A DNA stretch of 64,000 bases, taken from contig JAGKQI010000101.1 of assembly GCA_018806915.1 (NCBI GenBank), positions 372,001 through 436,000 of the forward strand. Direction: 5' to 3'. Below are positions 1 to 10,702 of the stretch, one piece after another. The position numbers and the translations under genes were made by a program. Position 1 is the stretch's first letter. The number at the start of each line of letters is the position of its first letter. Source of the stretch: Phytophthora colocasiae. Its lineage: Eukaryota; Oomycota; Peronosporomycetes; Peronosporales; Peronosporaceae. The notes below the pieces were generated by a model. That model did not search any database, was not told where the DNA came from, and saw only the letters and a list, made by a program, of their open reading frames with translations.

Positions 1-20
1 AGTCAACTTCTCCTCAGAAA

Positions 21-1580
21 ATGCTCAGCATTCGACTAGATAATCCTTCGCATTGGTTGGTCGTAGCAGTCCTCGCACTCGGTGCATTGGCCGTCTCGGC
101 CCAAGACGCTTCAAGCACTTGTGACGTCTCTCAGTATCTCGATTCCACAACCAATGAGTGCGTTGACTACGCTTCCAGAGGCCAAAAAGCCGGCAGAGCG
201 TTTGATACGACGATCGACTCGGGCAACACAGCGTGGATGCTCATGTCCAGTGCTTTGGTGATGCTTATGACCCCAGGTGTCGCCTTCTTCTACGCCGGTT
301 TAGCAGGTGAAGACATGGCGTCCAACACGATGATGATGTCCTTTGTGAGTATTGCACTCGTGTCGATCCAGTTCTGGGCCTTCGGGTACTCTGCGTGCTT
401 CAGTTCCGACGGTATTTTCACTTGGGCGGGGTACAACAACGTCGGGGCAATTGCCAGTGGAACGTACGGTGGAAGTATCCCCCACATCCTCTTCGCCTTC
501 TTCCAGACGCAATTCGCTACGATCACTCCAGCACTCATCAGTGGAGGGATCGTCGGTCGAATGAAGTTCGGTAGTTATTTACTGTTTATTCTGCTTTGGA
601 CGTCCATTGTGTACGATCCACTCGCTCGTTGGATGTGGTCACTTAAGCTTGATGAAAACTGGGAACCGACAGCTATGGGCTGGGAGGGCAAGATGGGAGC
701 TCTCGACTTCGCCGGTGGTACAGTGATCCACGTTTCCAGTGGCTTTGGCGCTCTAGTTGCTGCAATTGTAGTTGGCAAGCGATACAATCACAACGAACCT
801 ACAAAGCCACACAACGTGCCGTTGGTCATGATCGGTGCAACGCTCTTGTGGTTTGGTTGGTTCGGCTTCAACGCTGGTTCGCAAGGCGCTGCGGATGGAA
901 TCGCTGCAATTGCTGCTATCAACACTCACCTGTCTCCATGCGCTGGGTTCTTAACGTGGTCAGCTCTTGAGTTCGCAGTTCACAAGAAATTCGACCCATG
1001 CGGTGCTATCAGTGGAGCTGTTGCTGGACTGGTTGCTATCACTCCTGGCTGCTCTTTCGTGTATCCGTGGGCAGCAGTTATCTTCGGTATTGTAGGGGCT
1101 GCTACTGGTTTCGGGGCTGTGCACCTTAAGAATGTTCTGCGGTATGATGACACCCTCGACTCATTCGGCATCCACGGATGTGGCGGCTTTATGGGCGGTC
1201 TGCTTACAGGTCTATTTGCCACCTCGGACATCAACCCAGCGATTGAAGGGGGTGCCTTTTACGGCCATGGGATACAGTTCATTCACCAGCTCGTTTCCCA
1301 GTGTGTGGCGGCTGCTTACTCAGCAGTGGTGACGTTCCTCATTCTGATGGCGCTCAAGTACACAGTGGGTCTTCGTGTATCGGAAGAGAAGGAGGTGAAT
1401 GGCATGGACGTGTCGTATCACGGAGGCCAGGCGTACGACTACAGTGCTCATGGTGGTTCTCATGGAGGGCTTGCCTCGCCTACAGTCAAGGCTGCAAATC
1501 CACCGACAGGAGACTTCATGAGCATGATGACTCCTGCCCAGACCAACGGAAACGAGAACCACACCGCCAGTGCAATCTAA
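21..1580 (+). CDS. Ammonium transporter (AMT/MEP/Rh family)
   Basis: Single-exon 519-residue protein that moves ammonium across a membrane, probably the plasma membrane. The N-terminal ~27 residues are signal-like and hydrophobic, followed by a short Cys-containing outer segment and then about 11 membrane spans, the expected AMT layout. Recognisable motifs: MLMTPGVAFFYAGL in the first AMT span (about residues 77-90), IVYDPLARWMW (conserved Asp), GGTVIHVSSG at about 231-240 (first pore His) and GIHGCGGFMGG at about 381-391 (second pore His of the twin-His gate). The C-terminal cytoplasmic tail is rich in Gly, His and Ser. The ATG at 21 is the first in frame and begins the hydrophobic leader; its promoter lies outside the window. 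Family assignment is firm; transport direction and affinity are inferred from the family. Confidence 0.95.
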   Translation: MLSIRLDNPSHWLVVAVLALGALAVSAQDASSTCDVSQYLDSTTNECVDYASRGQKAGRAFDTTIDSGNTAWMLMSSALVMLMTPGVAFFYAGLAGEDMASNTMMMSFVSIALVSIQFWAFGYSACFSSDGIFTWAGYNNVGAIASGTYGGSIPHILFAFFQTQFATITPALISGGIVGRMKFGSYLLFILLWTSIVYDPLARWMWSLKLDENWEPTAMGWEGKMGALDFAGGTVIHVSSGFGALVAAIVVGKRYNHNEPTKPHNVPLVMIGATLLWFGWFGFNAGSQGAADGIAAIAAINTHLSPCAGFLTWSALEFAVHKKFDPCGAISGAVAGLVAITPGCSFVYPWAAVIFGIVGAATGFGAVHLKNVLRYDDTLDSFGIHGCGGFMGGLLTGLFATSDINPAIEGGAFYGHGIQFIHQLVSQCVAAAYSAVVTFLILMALKYTVGLRVSEEKEVNGMDVSYHGGQAYDYSAHGGSHGGLASPTVKAANPPTGDFMSMMTPAQTNGNENHTASAI

Positions 1581-2172
1581 ACCGGTGTGCTGGCTCAAAA
1601 AGGTTGAGATCCAACTTGTAATGTTACGTGAAGTACAGTAAGGTAAATCATCAATTTAGGGCCATCAATCATTTTAAGGCCGTATTTTAACTGCCAATCA
1701 CGTGAAGTTTTTCACAGAGCAAGTACTTTATTGGCTAAAACACACTAAATACTAATACCTTCAAAAATTAAATTTGTAAATTTGGCGCGAGGTGTCATGG
1801 CCCCAGGCGATGACAGATCAGTCGCCTACCTGGTTGGCGGCGAGCTTATTGAGGGCCCGTTATGGGAGCAGGGTTGTCGCGGGTTCAAGTCCCGTTAATT
1901 CTCCGCACTGATTTGGTAAGTAAAGCATCTATTCAACCTCACTGTGCAAGACACTCGACTAACATTTTGTTGTTTAGAATACAGCTAATATGCGCTACAT
2001 GTACTCTTCTACACCTTTACCTGCAGTTTTAGTAACAGCTTTCTTAGACGCTTGGTTTTTTGCTGCCAGCCTCAGCAAGTTCCTTGAGCACTTCATGGGT
2101 AAACAGCCTCACCCCAACTGCGACTCGTTTACGCTTTGTCGGCTTCTTCGGCAGGGGCTGGCCAGCCACTTG
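1581..2172. other. Intergenic, no gene seen
   Basis: AT-rich spacer after the ammonium transporter. No supported coding frame. It contains one tRNA-like T-arm (separate entry) and ends at the hAT target-site duplication. Confidence 0.6.
1879..1895 (+). repeat. Isolated tRNA-like T-arm / pol III B-box, possible SINE remnant
   Basis: A 5-bp stem with a G-U pair closes a 7-base TTCAAGT loop, exactly a tRNA T-arm, and GTTCAAGTCC fits the pol III B-box consensus. The flanks do not give a matching acceptor stem or a clear D-arm, so this is not a complete tRNA gene. tRNA-derived SINEs are known in Phytophthora; that this is one is inference. Confidence 0.35.
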
Positions 2173-2834
2173 TAGCGTTGGCAAAATGGCTGTAAATTAC
2201 TGCCATTTATGGTTAAAACCATAAATGGCAAGTTTTCGGCAGGTTATAACCATTTCTGCCGAAAACTGCCGAAAACGAATTAGGCCGCTGCACCCAGCAA
2301 ATTAGCGCGGGCTGGATACATGCAGGGAGCAGAGAGAGACCAAGAGTCTGGAAGGCAAGCAAGCGCCACGCCGGAAGACGAAGGCACACGACTCATATGG
2401 CTGGCAGCTACATGCGATACTAGGACGTGCATTACCTTCCTATGGCCATTCTTTATGTCGACGTCGGAGTTCTTGCACCTAACGTCAAGGTAAGCCTTGC
2501 CAGGACCGTTCGCTACGATGGTCTCGTAAAGTCTCCATACTGACTTTTGCGGTCGAGGCATGGTGTGGACTGGAACGAGTGCTCTTCTGAGAAATGGAAA
2601 GTGAGAGTCCGGGCCTCATCATTTCGCCCTAATGGGCCATCGTCGGCCATGGCTGAGGCCTCCTAAAAGATGGCCGCTGCGAGGTAAAGAATTAATAAAA
2701 CATCGCTATCCTCCGAATTAGGCCGATTTGAGTTTTCGGCAGTTTTCGGCACGAATCCGGCTGGTTTTTTCCTGGTTTTTTCCTGGTTATAACCATTTAT
2801 GGTTTTAACCAGCCATTTATTCTGCCCAACGCTA
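2173..2834. mobile_element. Non-autonomous hAT element (662 bp) with 8-bp target duplication
   Basis: Both ends begin TAGCGTTGG in inverted orientation, and GCCACTTG is directly repeated immediately outside (2165-2172 and 2835-2842). An 8-bp duplication and a short TAG-type terminus define the hAT superfamily. Inside the termini are long subterminal arrays of GCCGAAAACTGCCGAAAAC and of TAACCATTTATGG palindromes in mirrored positions, likely transposase-binding sites. A perfect 14+14-bp palindrome lies near 2199-2228. The only coding remnant is a degraded BED-type finger, so this is a deletion derivative of a larger autonomous element. Confidence 0.88.
2280..2561 (-). pseudogene. BED-type zinc-finger remnant of a hAT transposase
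   Basis: 93-codon frame inside the hAT element, reading inward from its right end. The segment SVWRLYETIVANGPGKAYLD, followed by V-R-C, matches the start of a BED finger (aromatic W, then K-x-Y-x-D-V-x-C-x2) and parallels the better preserved BED start of the second hAT element at 11346. The second Cys of the C-x2-C pair is replaced by Ser, and the rest of the transposase (RNase H-like fold, dimerisation region) is absent. Read as the 5' stub left after internal deletion. Distant similarity is by eye only. Confidence 0.5.
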
Positions 2835-2842
2835 GCCACTTG

Positions 2843-3258
2843 ACTGTTTGTCCTCCGTAAGTTAATTTCCGTCGAAAATTGATCACAAGTATAAATATAA
2901 AAGGTGAGGGTGGAATAACCCAAACCTCAAACGGTCACAAAAATGACACTCACTCAGCGCTTTCAATACTGAAAGCAAGACTAAATTCGGCCGTAAACTG
3001 ATTAAGTCGATTTTTTTCTTCTCCACGGGCATGAGCTTAATTTCATTGGTCTGCTACTACAAAAAATCGAGAAAAAATCTCTGGTTTGCGAAGTTTCAGA
3101 AACTGTCTCACTTTTTGTCAACGCATAAGTAGATGCCGAGTAATTCGAGCATCTTTTATCTCGGCCCATATTTGATTTTTTACCTTATCAGAAACCAATA
3201 TCCCTTGTTTACTAGAATGCAGACATGTATCCACGTCAAAGGGGCAAGTTACACGCAC
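2843..3258. other. Intergenic, no gene seen
   Basis: AT-rich 3' flank of the GH3 gene. No coding frame, RNA gene or clear repeat is recognisable. Confidence 0.55.
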
Positions 3259-5652
3259 TTACACGAGCGGAGTCAACGTGTTGAATGGGTGTTCACCTGT
3301 TGCCAGAGTGAACGTCGCGCAGAGAGGGTTGGCAGTCGCCGTCGTGTTGTACACGTCGCAGTCCGTCTCGGGTTTAATTGCGATCACGTAGTCTGCGTCT
3401 TCAGCCACCTTCTTGAATCCGTGGCCGATCTGAGGGTAATACACCCCCCAGTCCTCCGTCGTCAGCGTGAACTTTACGGTTTGTGAAGCACCAGCGTCCA
3501 GACTGATCTTGGAGAATTTCTTGAGCAATTTTACTTCCGGCACATTGAACGAACGGAACGGCTGCGTCAGGAACAGCATCACAACTTCCTTGCCTGCAAT
3601 TGAACCCGAATTGGTCACCGTCACGGACACGTCAATCGATTCCGAACTGGACGTCACGTTGGACGTGCTGAGAGTCAAGTCAGAGTAGTCGAATGTTGTG
3701 TAGCTGAGGCCGTGGCCAAAGTTCCACTGCATATCGCAGTCCTCGTAGTCACCGCATTGGGTCGTAACGCGGTGGTTGTACGGGATAGCGACGTTGGCTG
3801 CATCCTTGGGGTACGTGATCGGCAGACGCCCACTGGGATTCACTTGGCCGTAGATGATCTCGGCCATAGCCTTCCCACGCTAAAAGGCCATCGATGACAG
3901 CGTACACGTTCTCAGGCAGTTCACCAAGTAAACGCGGTCGACCTTCAAAGAGAACCAGGATGATCTTCGTGCCAGTTAACGCGATCTCCTTGACGTACTC
4001 AATTTGGCCCGCAGGTAAAGCCAAATCGTCCAGGTCTCCAGTCTTCTCGTGGTACGGTTCTTCTCCAATGACAGCTATGGTGAACTCCGACTTCGCCGCC
4101 AGTTCCTTAGCTTCGGCAAGGTCGGAATTTGAGTACGATCCGTTCCAGTGCAATCCGTTGAAGTACGTGATGGTGTCGTTACCAGCGATCGCTTCTAGAC
4201 CGCCTTTGACTGAGATGCCGTGGGGGAAAGCGTCGTCCGAGACGTCATAAGTACTGGTTGTCTGCTTTCCAGATACTGACCATCCACCACACTGGTAGGC
4301 GATACGGTCCGCCGAATGGCCAGTCAAGAAGATCGACGCATTGGTAGATAGTGATAAGGTGCTGCCGTTGTTCTGCAGGAGAACGATTGATTCGCGAGCC
4401 AAGTCGAGCGCCGCAGCGACGTCGTCGTCGTTTCCAACCAGGCCGAGGTACTCTTCACCAGGTAGTGCGTTGTCGTACAGTCCAAGCTGGACTTTGAGCT
4501 TCACCACACGGCGTGCAGATGTCTTGATACGACTGAGAATGTCAGGGCTTCGTCGGAGAAGCAGCTTCGTCCCGTTGATAAAGCTGTCATCGCTCGCAAT
4601 CATGCTCATGTCGAGTGTTGTTCGTTCGAGCGACTGTCTTGTGGCCTCATCCTCCGAACGGGCTGTCCGATGGAAGTCAGTGAGCTGGTTGATCTCTGCA
4701 TAGTCGGAGACCGAAACACCGTCAAAGCCGAAGTCATTTCGCAGCAAATCCGTCATCAACTTCGAGTTGGCGATAGTAGGAACACCGTTCACCGAGATGT
4801 AATTTTCCATTGTGGTAAGTGCACCAGCTTCGAAGCCGGCCTTGAACTGTGGTGCGTAGTAGTTGAGTAGATCGAAATCTGTGAGGGTGACGCCGTCCTT
4901 GTCGTGGCCTAACAGGAAGCTAGGGTCAGTATATTGTCACTTAAAATCATTAAAGAAGGCTACATACCTGTGGGCGTCTTGGAGTACGCAATGAAATGCT
5001 TCAAGCACGCGGCAGTGCCGTTGATACTCTGCATACCGCGCACTACAGCATCTGCCATGACCGAGATAGTGTACGGGTCCTCTCCAAATGTCTCGTACGT
5101 TCGAGCCCACAATGGGTTGCTGGACTTGTCGAGAATTGGAGCGAAGGACCACGGAATCCCCGCTGCCAGAGTATCGCGGCTTGTGACTCTGCCCATTTCG
5201 TACACAAGGTCGGGGTTGAACGACGCAGCGCCGTTAATTTCTTGACCAAACTTGACCGCACCACTCACCAGCGCTGCGCCGTGTACCGAATCAAGACCGA
5301 AGATCATCGGATGGCCTCCATTTTCCTCCATGGTGATGTTCTGGATTGTTTCCACTGCATCGCGATACTCCTGCGCTGTCCACGCCCACCCCACGACGGC
5401 CGGATCGTACAATCCTCGCCACAATGGACCACCAAGGTACGACCCGACTTTGAGCTTGGCAAACGCGCGCACCTTGTCCTCCACAAGGTTTGCTTCCGAG
5501 TCGACAAGGCCGTAGATGGCGATTTGGGACATCTCGCCGATGGTCTCGTAGCTGGACATGATCTCGTCCACACGAGCATCCCATTCGTCAGCAGCGACTT
5601 GGCTTACAAACCCAAGGGTGGCCACTAGCGGAGCCAACCACGAGGTGAACAT
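3259..5652 (-). CDS. Secreted GH3 beta-glucosidase, frameshifted
   Basis: Glycoside hydrolase family 3 enzyme, expected to release glucose from beta-glucosides outside the cell. Exon 1 is 5652-4968 and exon 2 is 4908-3259; the 59-bp intron has GTATGT...TTAG borders and joins TPTG to GHDKDG. The start chosen is the ATG at 5652, giving a signal peptide MFTSWLAPLVATLGFVSQVA. GH3 landmarks: GLDSVHGA, WARTYETFGEDPY, CLKHFIAY, and GVSVSDYAEI holding the nucleophile Asp at about residue 296. The C-terminal part carries VNPSGRLPITYP and a fibronectin-III-like domain. Near 3868-3880 the frame changes: VIDGLLAWEG is in one frame and KAMAEIIYGQ in the next, with no room for an intron. This is a one-base deletion (or equivalent) in the genome, or a sequence error. 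Confidence 0.88.
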
Positions 5653-5658
5653 CTTCAA

Positions 5659-6341
5659 TATTGACGGATTTGTGTCTTGAGCACAAGGAAAGAAATTGGA
5701 AAGTGGTTAAATTCATCATGAAGTCTCGTGTTTTTCTTGATGCAATGGTCCGCACTTACTGCTACAAAGGGTCTGTGCTTCGGACGGAAGGAACCTTGAA
5801 GCGGGTGGAATCGTGATAGCGCGCGCCTATCAACTTGTCATGCATCGTTCCTAAAGAGGATATCAATGCCATGAGCCAGGACCGGATTAACGATCTTTGA
5901 AGATCCCCAATCCTTGAAGATCTGCGATCTCCTGATAATTTGGGTGGACGCTTGTTCACCTTGACATCGATACTGCTAGCATTACATGTACTAGTATGAT
6001 ACATGTATTTTGATAGAACAGTTGAAGGCTTCGACTCGAAGCTTTACAGGTCGTCACTCTTGTAGAGAAGGACAGAATCAAAGGACCCACACGTAATCTG
6101 CATAGGTAGATTAGTGGGTTACAAGGTAGCGGGCGTCGTCAATGTAAGCCGACAGCGGTGATTGCATCTGATGGTGTGCATGCACCACGTTGTCATTCAC
6201 GGTGGATTATTGAATCATCTGATGAGAAAACGCGCTACCTGCCCCCCAAATGGTGTGCAGTGAAACAACATCTCAATGCTTCGTTACTGTATTGAAAACT
6301 CAAAAACATTCAAAGATAATCATGAAACGCTCGCACCACGT
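5659..6341. other. Intergenic between GH3 gene and inverted duplication
   Basis: GH3 upstream region. No coding frame or RNA gene can be supported. It ends where homology to the right arm of the inverted duplication starts. Confidence 0.5.
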
Positions 6342-6450
6342 ACAAGCAGATCTCGGCGCATTGTCCGAGTGGGGACGATCAGTTGTTGGTCACCTCCAAA
6401 AGATCAATCTTGAGATCATCTTGTCGACCAGATAATGTCCGTCCTGAAAC

Positions 6451-7254
6451 TTACGCGCGCAAGTGACGGTAGTTGTTGGACTGCGCGGCAGTCTGCGACG
6501 TCTGGTCAGCATCCGCAGTCTCAGTGTATCCTCCGTTGGTCTTTCCAGCTGCATTTCCACCCACACCAGCATTTGCACCCGCGTTTAGACCACCTTTGCC
6601 ATTGACACCAGCACCAGCACCCGCGTTGGCGTTGCCGTAGCCCGCAGCACCCACGCCAGCACCGGCATTCAGGCCCGCACCAGCACCAAGACCGGCGCCG
6701 CCGTGTAGACCGACTCCAACACCAGCTCCACCATACCCCCTCGCTCCGAGACCAGCACCACCGTGTAGACCAGCACCAACACCAGCACTTCCGTACCCTC
6801 TTGCTCCAAGACCAGCGCCACCGTGTAGACCGGCTCCAACACCAGCTCCGCCATATCCTCTCACGCCTAGACCCGCACCAGCGTGTAGACCGGCATCAGC
6901 ACCGAGACCTGCACCGATGCCGCCGTATCTGTTGGCACCGATGCCTCCATATCGACCATGCTTGTCATCGCTATCTTGTTTGTCATCGCTATCTTGATAG
7001 CCGTAGTTCACTTGTTTGCCGTAGGTGTCCTGCTTGCCGTAGTTGTCTTGTTTGCCGTAGGTGTCCTGCTTGCCGTAGTTGACTTGCTTGCCGTAGTTGA
7101 CTTGCTTACCGTAGTTGACTTGTTTGCCGTAGCCGTCGTGGTTTTGGTGCAGATGTCCATACGTTTGCGCTGCCGCCGTTGACGCTTCTGTCCAGCTACC
7201 CGAGAGCGCCACAACCGCCACACACAAGGCACAGATCGTCTTGCTGATCATCAT
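6451..7254 (-). CDS. Secreted glycine-rich repeat protein, copy 1
   Basis: 267-residue single-exon protein. The first ~25 residues ([20 protein letters not shown] onward) form a signal peptide. Residues ~42-86 are a run of Y-G-K-Q hexads ([18 protein letters not shown]), followed by a short acidic [11 protein letters not shown] linker. The middle is three near-identical ~20-residue units of the type [18 protein letters not shown], and the C-terminus is a Gly/Ala/Asn-rich tail ending in a Gln/Thr-rich patch. There are no cysteines after the leader, no RXLR and no LFLAK motif. The composition suggests an extracellular or wall-associated structural protein, but no family is recognised. It is the head-to-head twin of 27717-28628 and lacks 36 residues present there. 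An initiator element lies about 80 bp upstream. Confidence 0.82.
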   Translation of the reverse strand: MMISKTICALCVAVVALSGSWTEASTAAAQTYGHLHQNHDGYGKQVNYGKQVNYGKQVNYGKQDTYGKQDNYGKQDTYGKQVNYGYQDSDDKQDSDDKHGRYGGIGANRYGGIGAGLGADAGLHAGAGLGVRGYGGAGVGAGLHGGAGLGARGYGSAGVGAGLHGGAGLGARGYGGAGVGVGLHGGAGLGAGAGLNAGAGVGAAGYGNANAGAGAGVNGKGGLNAGANAGVGGNAAGKTNGGYTETADADQTSQTAAQSNNYRHLRA

Positions 7255-7328
7255 TTGAATTGACTGGAGTGGAGCTGGTACAGTAGTTTGCTTGGTGTGT
7301 TGAGATCGACGCTTGGTGAGGACGTCGA

Positions 7329-7344
7329 CAATTGAAGAATGAAC
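7329..7344 (-). promoter_or_regulatory. Oomycete initiator (Inr) for glycine-rich copy 1
   Basis: Minus strand reads TTCATTCTTCAATTGT, close to the oomycete core element TCATTYYNCAWTT. It sits about 80 bp upstream of the ATG at 7254 and is conserved at the equivalent site of copy 2. Confidence 0.55.
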
Positions 7345-7620
7345 TTACTGAGCTCTTGCTTGGACGATTTGGTACATTCAGCATCCTGTTGGGGCGATGG
7401 CCTCTCTCTCTCGAGGCGGCGGTTGTTCGTCGGACACTTGGTCTGACCAAGTTGGTCATACTTTGTAAGCATTTCGTGCGGTATGATAGGAAGGCAAGAC
7501 GCAAACAACCGTAGAGAGAGCCACAGAGGGTGAATATGCCACCCGATGGTAAGACCACAACCGCAGCTGGTGCGTCTACATTTGACACCGACTGCTGGTC
7601 CAGCACACCAGCAATCTACT

Positions 7621-10358
7621 GGGAAAATCTATGGAGCTCGAGGTTACGGAGCTCGAGGTACCAAAAAATCATATGTGTTGACCAAAATAAAAATAGTCGA
7701 CTCAAATGTTTATTTTATTGCAAATGAATTAAATCCGACAGTTATTGTCAAAGGGTTAATACGATATTTAATTCGGAGAATTGGGCAAACCAGAGGAAGC
7801 TTAGTATGTCGCTGTTGTACGTGAACTCCATTAAAACGTATAATACTGTAGCGCGAAGAAGTATATTTATCACAGTCAGTTTTGTAAACAACTCACAGGA
7901 TCATTTCTCGGTTGCTTGCAAGGCTAATTAGGGCTGTTGACGATACTTTTGAATTATCGGATTGCTTTGGATAGGTGAGCACGGGGCCGAAGAACTGTGA
8001 ACTGTGCATCAACATCACCGACTGTACTTATTTGAATATAATCCATTTTGTAGTGTGAGTTATTCGCTAAGCTTCGGCTATGTGCGCTATAAGGCTGGCT
8101 ACCTGTAGTAGTTTTTTGCTTTTATTTGCAATAAAAACTAAACATTACCCACCTTGGTTCACGGAGATTAACTACAACTATTGGCAATCTGAAAGAAATG
8201 GCAAATAAACGAGAGGATACTACTGCATAAAAAGTGGAGACGTTGAACAAACAGTAGCGTAAGCACAAATAGACAATGCGATTCTTAGCTTTCCTTCAAA
8301 CAAAAGAACAAATTCGTAATGCAATGTCATATATTTGCGAAACTTTACAGCAAAGTCTTTCTGTCTGTAAATTCTTCCGTAAGTCTTAGAAATGCCCACG
8401 GCTAGCGTACCCCCATGCCCGAGGTGGCAGGTAATCCGGAAAGTAAGACGTCTCTGATTCGTTGCCTTCATCGCTTTGGCCTTGGTTTAAAGCAACTCTC
8501 AATGGCGGAAGTTGAGTGACTGGTTCAGTGGCATTTTCAAAGAAGGAGTTAGTAGACGTGAGTAGCTCCGTAAATGTTGGCTGTGTAGTTGGTGGGGTCG
8601 CTGGATGATTAAGCTCGCTGAAAGTTGCATCTCTGGCCGTGCCTGAACTGCCGTGATTTTTCTTGTGCGATTTTGTCTTACGTTTCTTGAACTTCTTGGA
8701 TTGTAGTGGGGCTGGTTCTAACACTCTTGCTCTCGGGTCCTCTGCGATGCCACGACGAGTCAGCCAGTGAGCATGGAAGTCTTGAACCTGTAGCTTCTTT
8801 TGTCGATTAGATTTCACAATCTCGATGATCTCATGTACACAGGGTCTTCCATTTGTGCGGCGGAAAGTACCAGTACAGGGTGCGATCGATGTTTTCTTGG
8901 TAACAATTTCCACAGCCTGTTTCCACAAATTTGCGGTTTCGTTCAAAGCGTATCTGCTGATGAACATTACTACCGCCGAGTACCGCTCGTCTTGTAAGAT
9001 GTGCGAAATTTTCCCAAGATTCATACAAGCTTGGTCGCGATCGGTGAGAATAATTGATGGCTTCGAAATATTGTATGATTCAAGCATCTCTTTCAACTGT
9101 TGTAAAGCCCAGAGGAAATCTTCTTCTTTTTCACCGGATAAAAAACATTGGGCAATCGGCAACACAGTGTTCATGTTGGTCATAGCAATGATGTTCAGTA
9201 GTGGTAGATCGGAATTATTAGTCTTGTATGTGCAATCCATAACCATGACGTCAGAATTCCAAGCGTAAAATTCCTTGATTCCCGGGTGTGACCAAAATAA
9301 AGCCCGGAGTCTAGAGGTTGCTTTGTCTACATCAACCTTGAAAAAAAAGTTGTGCTCTTCCAATAGCAGCAACTCAGTCGGTGTGTCGTCAGCCAGTGCC
9401 TCCCGACGACTTGAATTTTTCTACATCTTTCGCGATAATTGCTGTATCCGGATCAGCACTTCTAATTGTAGCAACAACCACTTGAGGTGACACACCGACA
9501 GCTGTCTGCGCAGCAACTAAGTCTGTGTGAGACAAGTCCGACGACGTCAAACGTTCCATGTCACGACGGCGATGGCCGGGGTGAAAGCTCGGGTCACGAG
9601 AGGCGGGGTGGTTGTGGATGTTGGATCCATTAAGATGGACTATTTTCCAGCTTCCGGTCACATTGTTCGCATCGACCGCTTCAATACGAATCTTCATCTT
9701 GCACCCAATTTTGCTTGTTCCCCGTTGTGTACGAACTCGATCTTCCTCTCGGATGTGACGTGTGTTCTTGGTTTTTCCGTAGTGGTCGCATTGGAAATCA
9801 CGTTGTCGAATTTCTTTTGCCTTGTTTTTCTTGTTATGGGCCTTTGTCACGTCAATAACTTGGCGCCGATTCCACTCGTGAAGGGCAGTCTCTTCTTCAT
9901 AAAAGTCAAATGCTTGTTCCGGAGGTGGCGGAATGATGTAGCTCGAGGTTGTTGGTGGAGGTGGTGCCGATGTTGGTGTTGAAGCCATAATCAAATAATG
10001 AATGCACTTGAAAAGAGCAAAACTCAAAGGCAAATGTAGGTTTCACGCCTTGTTTTACAGGCCACGTGAGTTTCATAACCAAATATTGAAAAGGAGGCCA
10101 TGTGGGTTTCGTAACCGAATACTGAAAAGTAGCAAAACATCTCATGAGTATGCGATGCAGCCTACATTTAACTAATGGATCCATAATAAACACCAAAGTA
10201 CTCTTAGAATAACCACTACTCATTGAATAACCGCTATGAGGTAATTAATTCGTTTGCAATTAAAATAAACATTTGTGTTGACTATTTTTATTTTGGTCAA
10301 CACATATGATTTTTTTGGTACCTCGAGCTCCGTAACCTCGAGCTCCATAGATTTTACC
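7621..10358 (-). mobile_element. MULE transposon 1 inserted in the left arm
   Basis: Inverted termini of about 115 bp begin GG(G/T)AAAATCTATGGAGCTC and hold a doubled GGAGCTCGAGGT motif. They are flanked by direct 9-bp copies of CAATCTACT (7612-7620 and 10359-10367), the duplication length typical of Mutator-like elements. Removing the element restores continuity with the right arm. It encodes a FAR1-type transposase on the minus strand. A 36-bp imperfect tandem repeat lies in the 5' subterminal part (about 10061-10130). Confidence 0.92.
8386..9988 (-). pseudogene. MULE/FAR1-type transposase, frameshifted and internally shortened
   Basis: The ATG at 9988 begins a Pro/Ser-rich stretch followed by a FAR1-like DNA-binding domain (DFQCDHYGK, KIGCKMKI, NGSNIHNHP). 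The frame breaks near 9401-9408: the sequence leaves FKSSG and resumes as EALADDTPTE one frame over. The MULE catalytic domain then shows VMDCTYKTN (first Asp) and IILTDRDQACMNL (second Asp). The segment expected to hold the third acidic residue appears to be missing, because the text runs quickly from GKISHILQDERYSAV to a SWIM-like CTGTFRRTNGRPCVHEI motif. The tail is basic (KKFKKRKTKSHKKN). Probably inactive. Confidence 0.85.
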
Positions 10359-10577
10359 CAATCTACTGTCCGCAGCATGTACTGTACCCGATACAACGTC
10401 GTAGTTTGAGAAAGAAAGAGATGATTTAGTCCTTTTGCTGTTCGCACGGGTCGTTGTAGGCTACACACTGCGGAGGCCATAAAAAAGTGCTTCATTCCCT
10501 ACGAAAGTGAACAGAGAGCACAGTCTGGTAAACTTGCTTTTGAAAGTTGGTCAACATTGGCGACCCATCGGAGCAGG

Positions 10578-10702
10578 CATTGAATAAGATCCAACTGGCA
10601 TGTGAGGGTTTGCTGTCAGTGGCACGACTAGATGTATCGTAGATATCGGATACACATCTGTGTCCGCTGTTTACAGAGCTCACAAAAGTTGTGAGTCACA
10701 AC
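10578..10702. other. Central spacer of the inverted duplication
   Basis: About 125 bp of non-duplicated DNA between the left arm and the hAT terminus. Together with 14559-14567 it forms the whole original spacer between the two arms. It includes ACAAAAGTTGTGAGTCACAAC, a small imperfect inverted repeat. No gene is seen. Confidence 0.6.

Larger units (their letters stand above)
6342..10577 (-). repeat. Left arm of a large inverted duplication
   Basis: Read on the minus strand, this arm matches 14568-28733 on the plus strand once the transposons are removed: 14570-14648 against 10577-10485; 20547-20670 against 10480-10360; 20665-20789 against 7625-7500; 21945-21966 plus 27516-28733 against 7500-6342. 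Homology at the outer edge stops near GGACAAT(T/G)CGCCGAGA. The arm contains the glycine-rich gene and one MULE insertion. Arms differ by scattered substitutions, a 14-bp tandem duplication near 7440-7456 and a coding indel. Confidence 0.9.

Noticed and set aside
1846..1905. Complete tRNA gene
   Set aside because: Only the T-arm is well formed; no acceptor stem or D-arm could be paired.
6801..7182. Open frames opposite the glycine-rich gene
   Set aside because: GC-skewed repeat coding creates open frames on both strands; the same shadows appear at copy 2.
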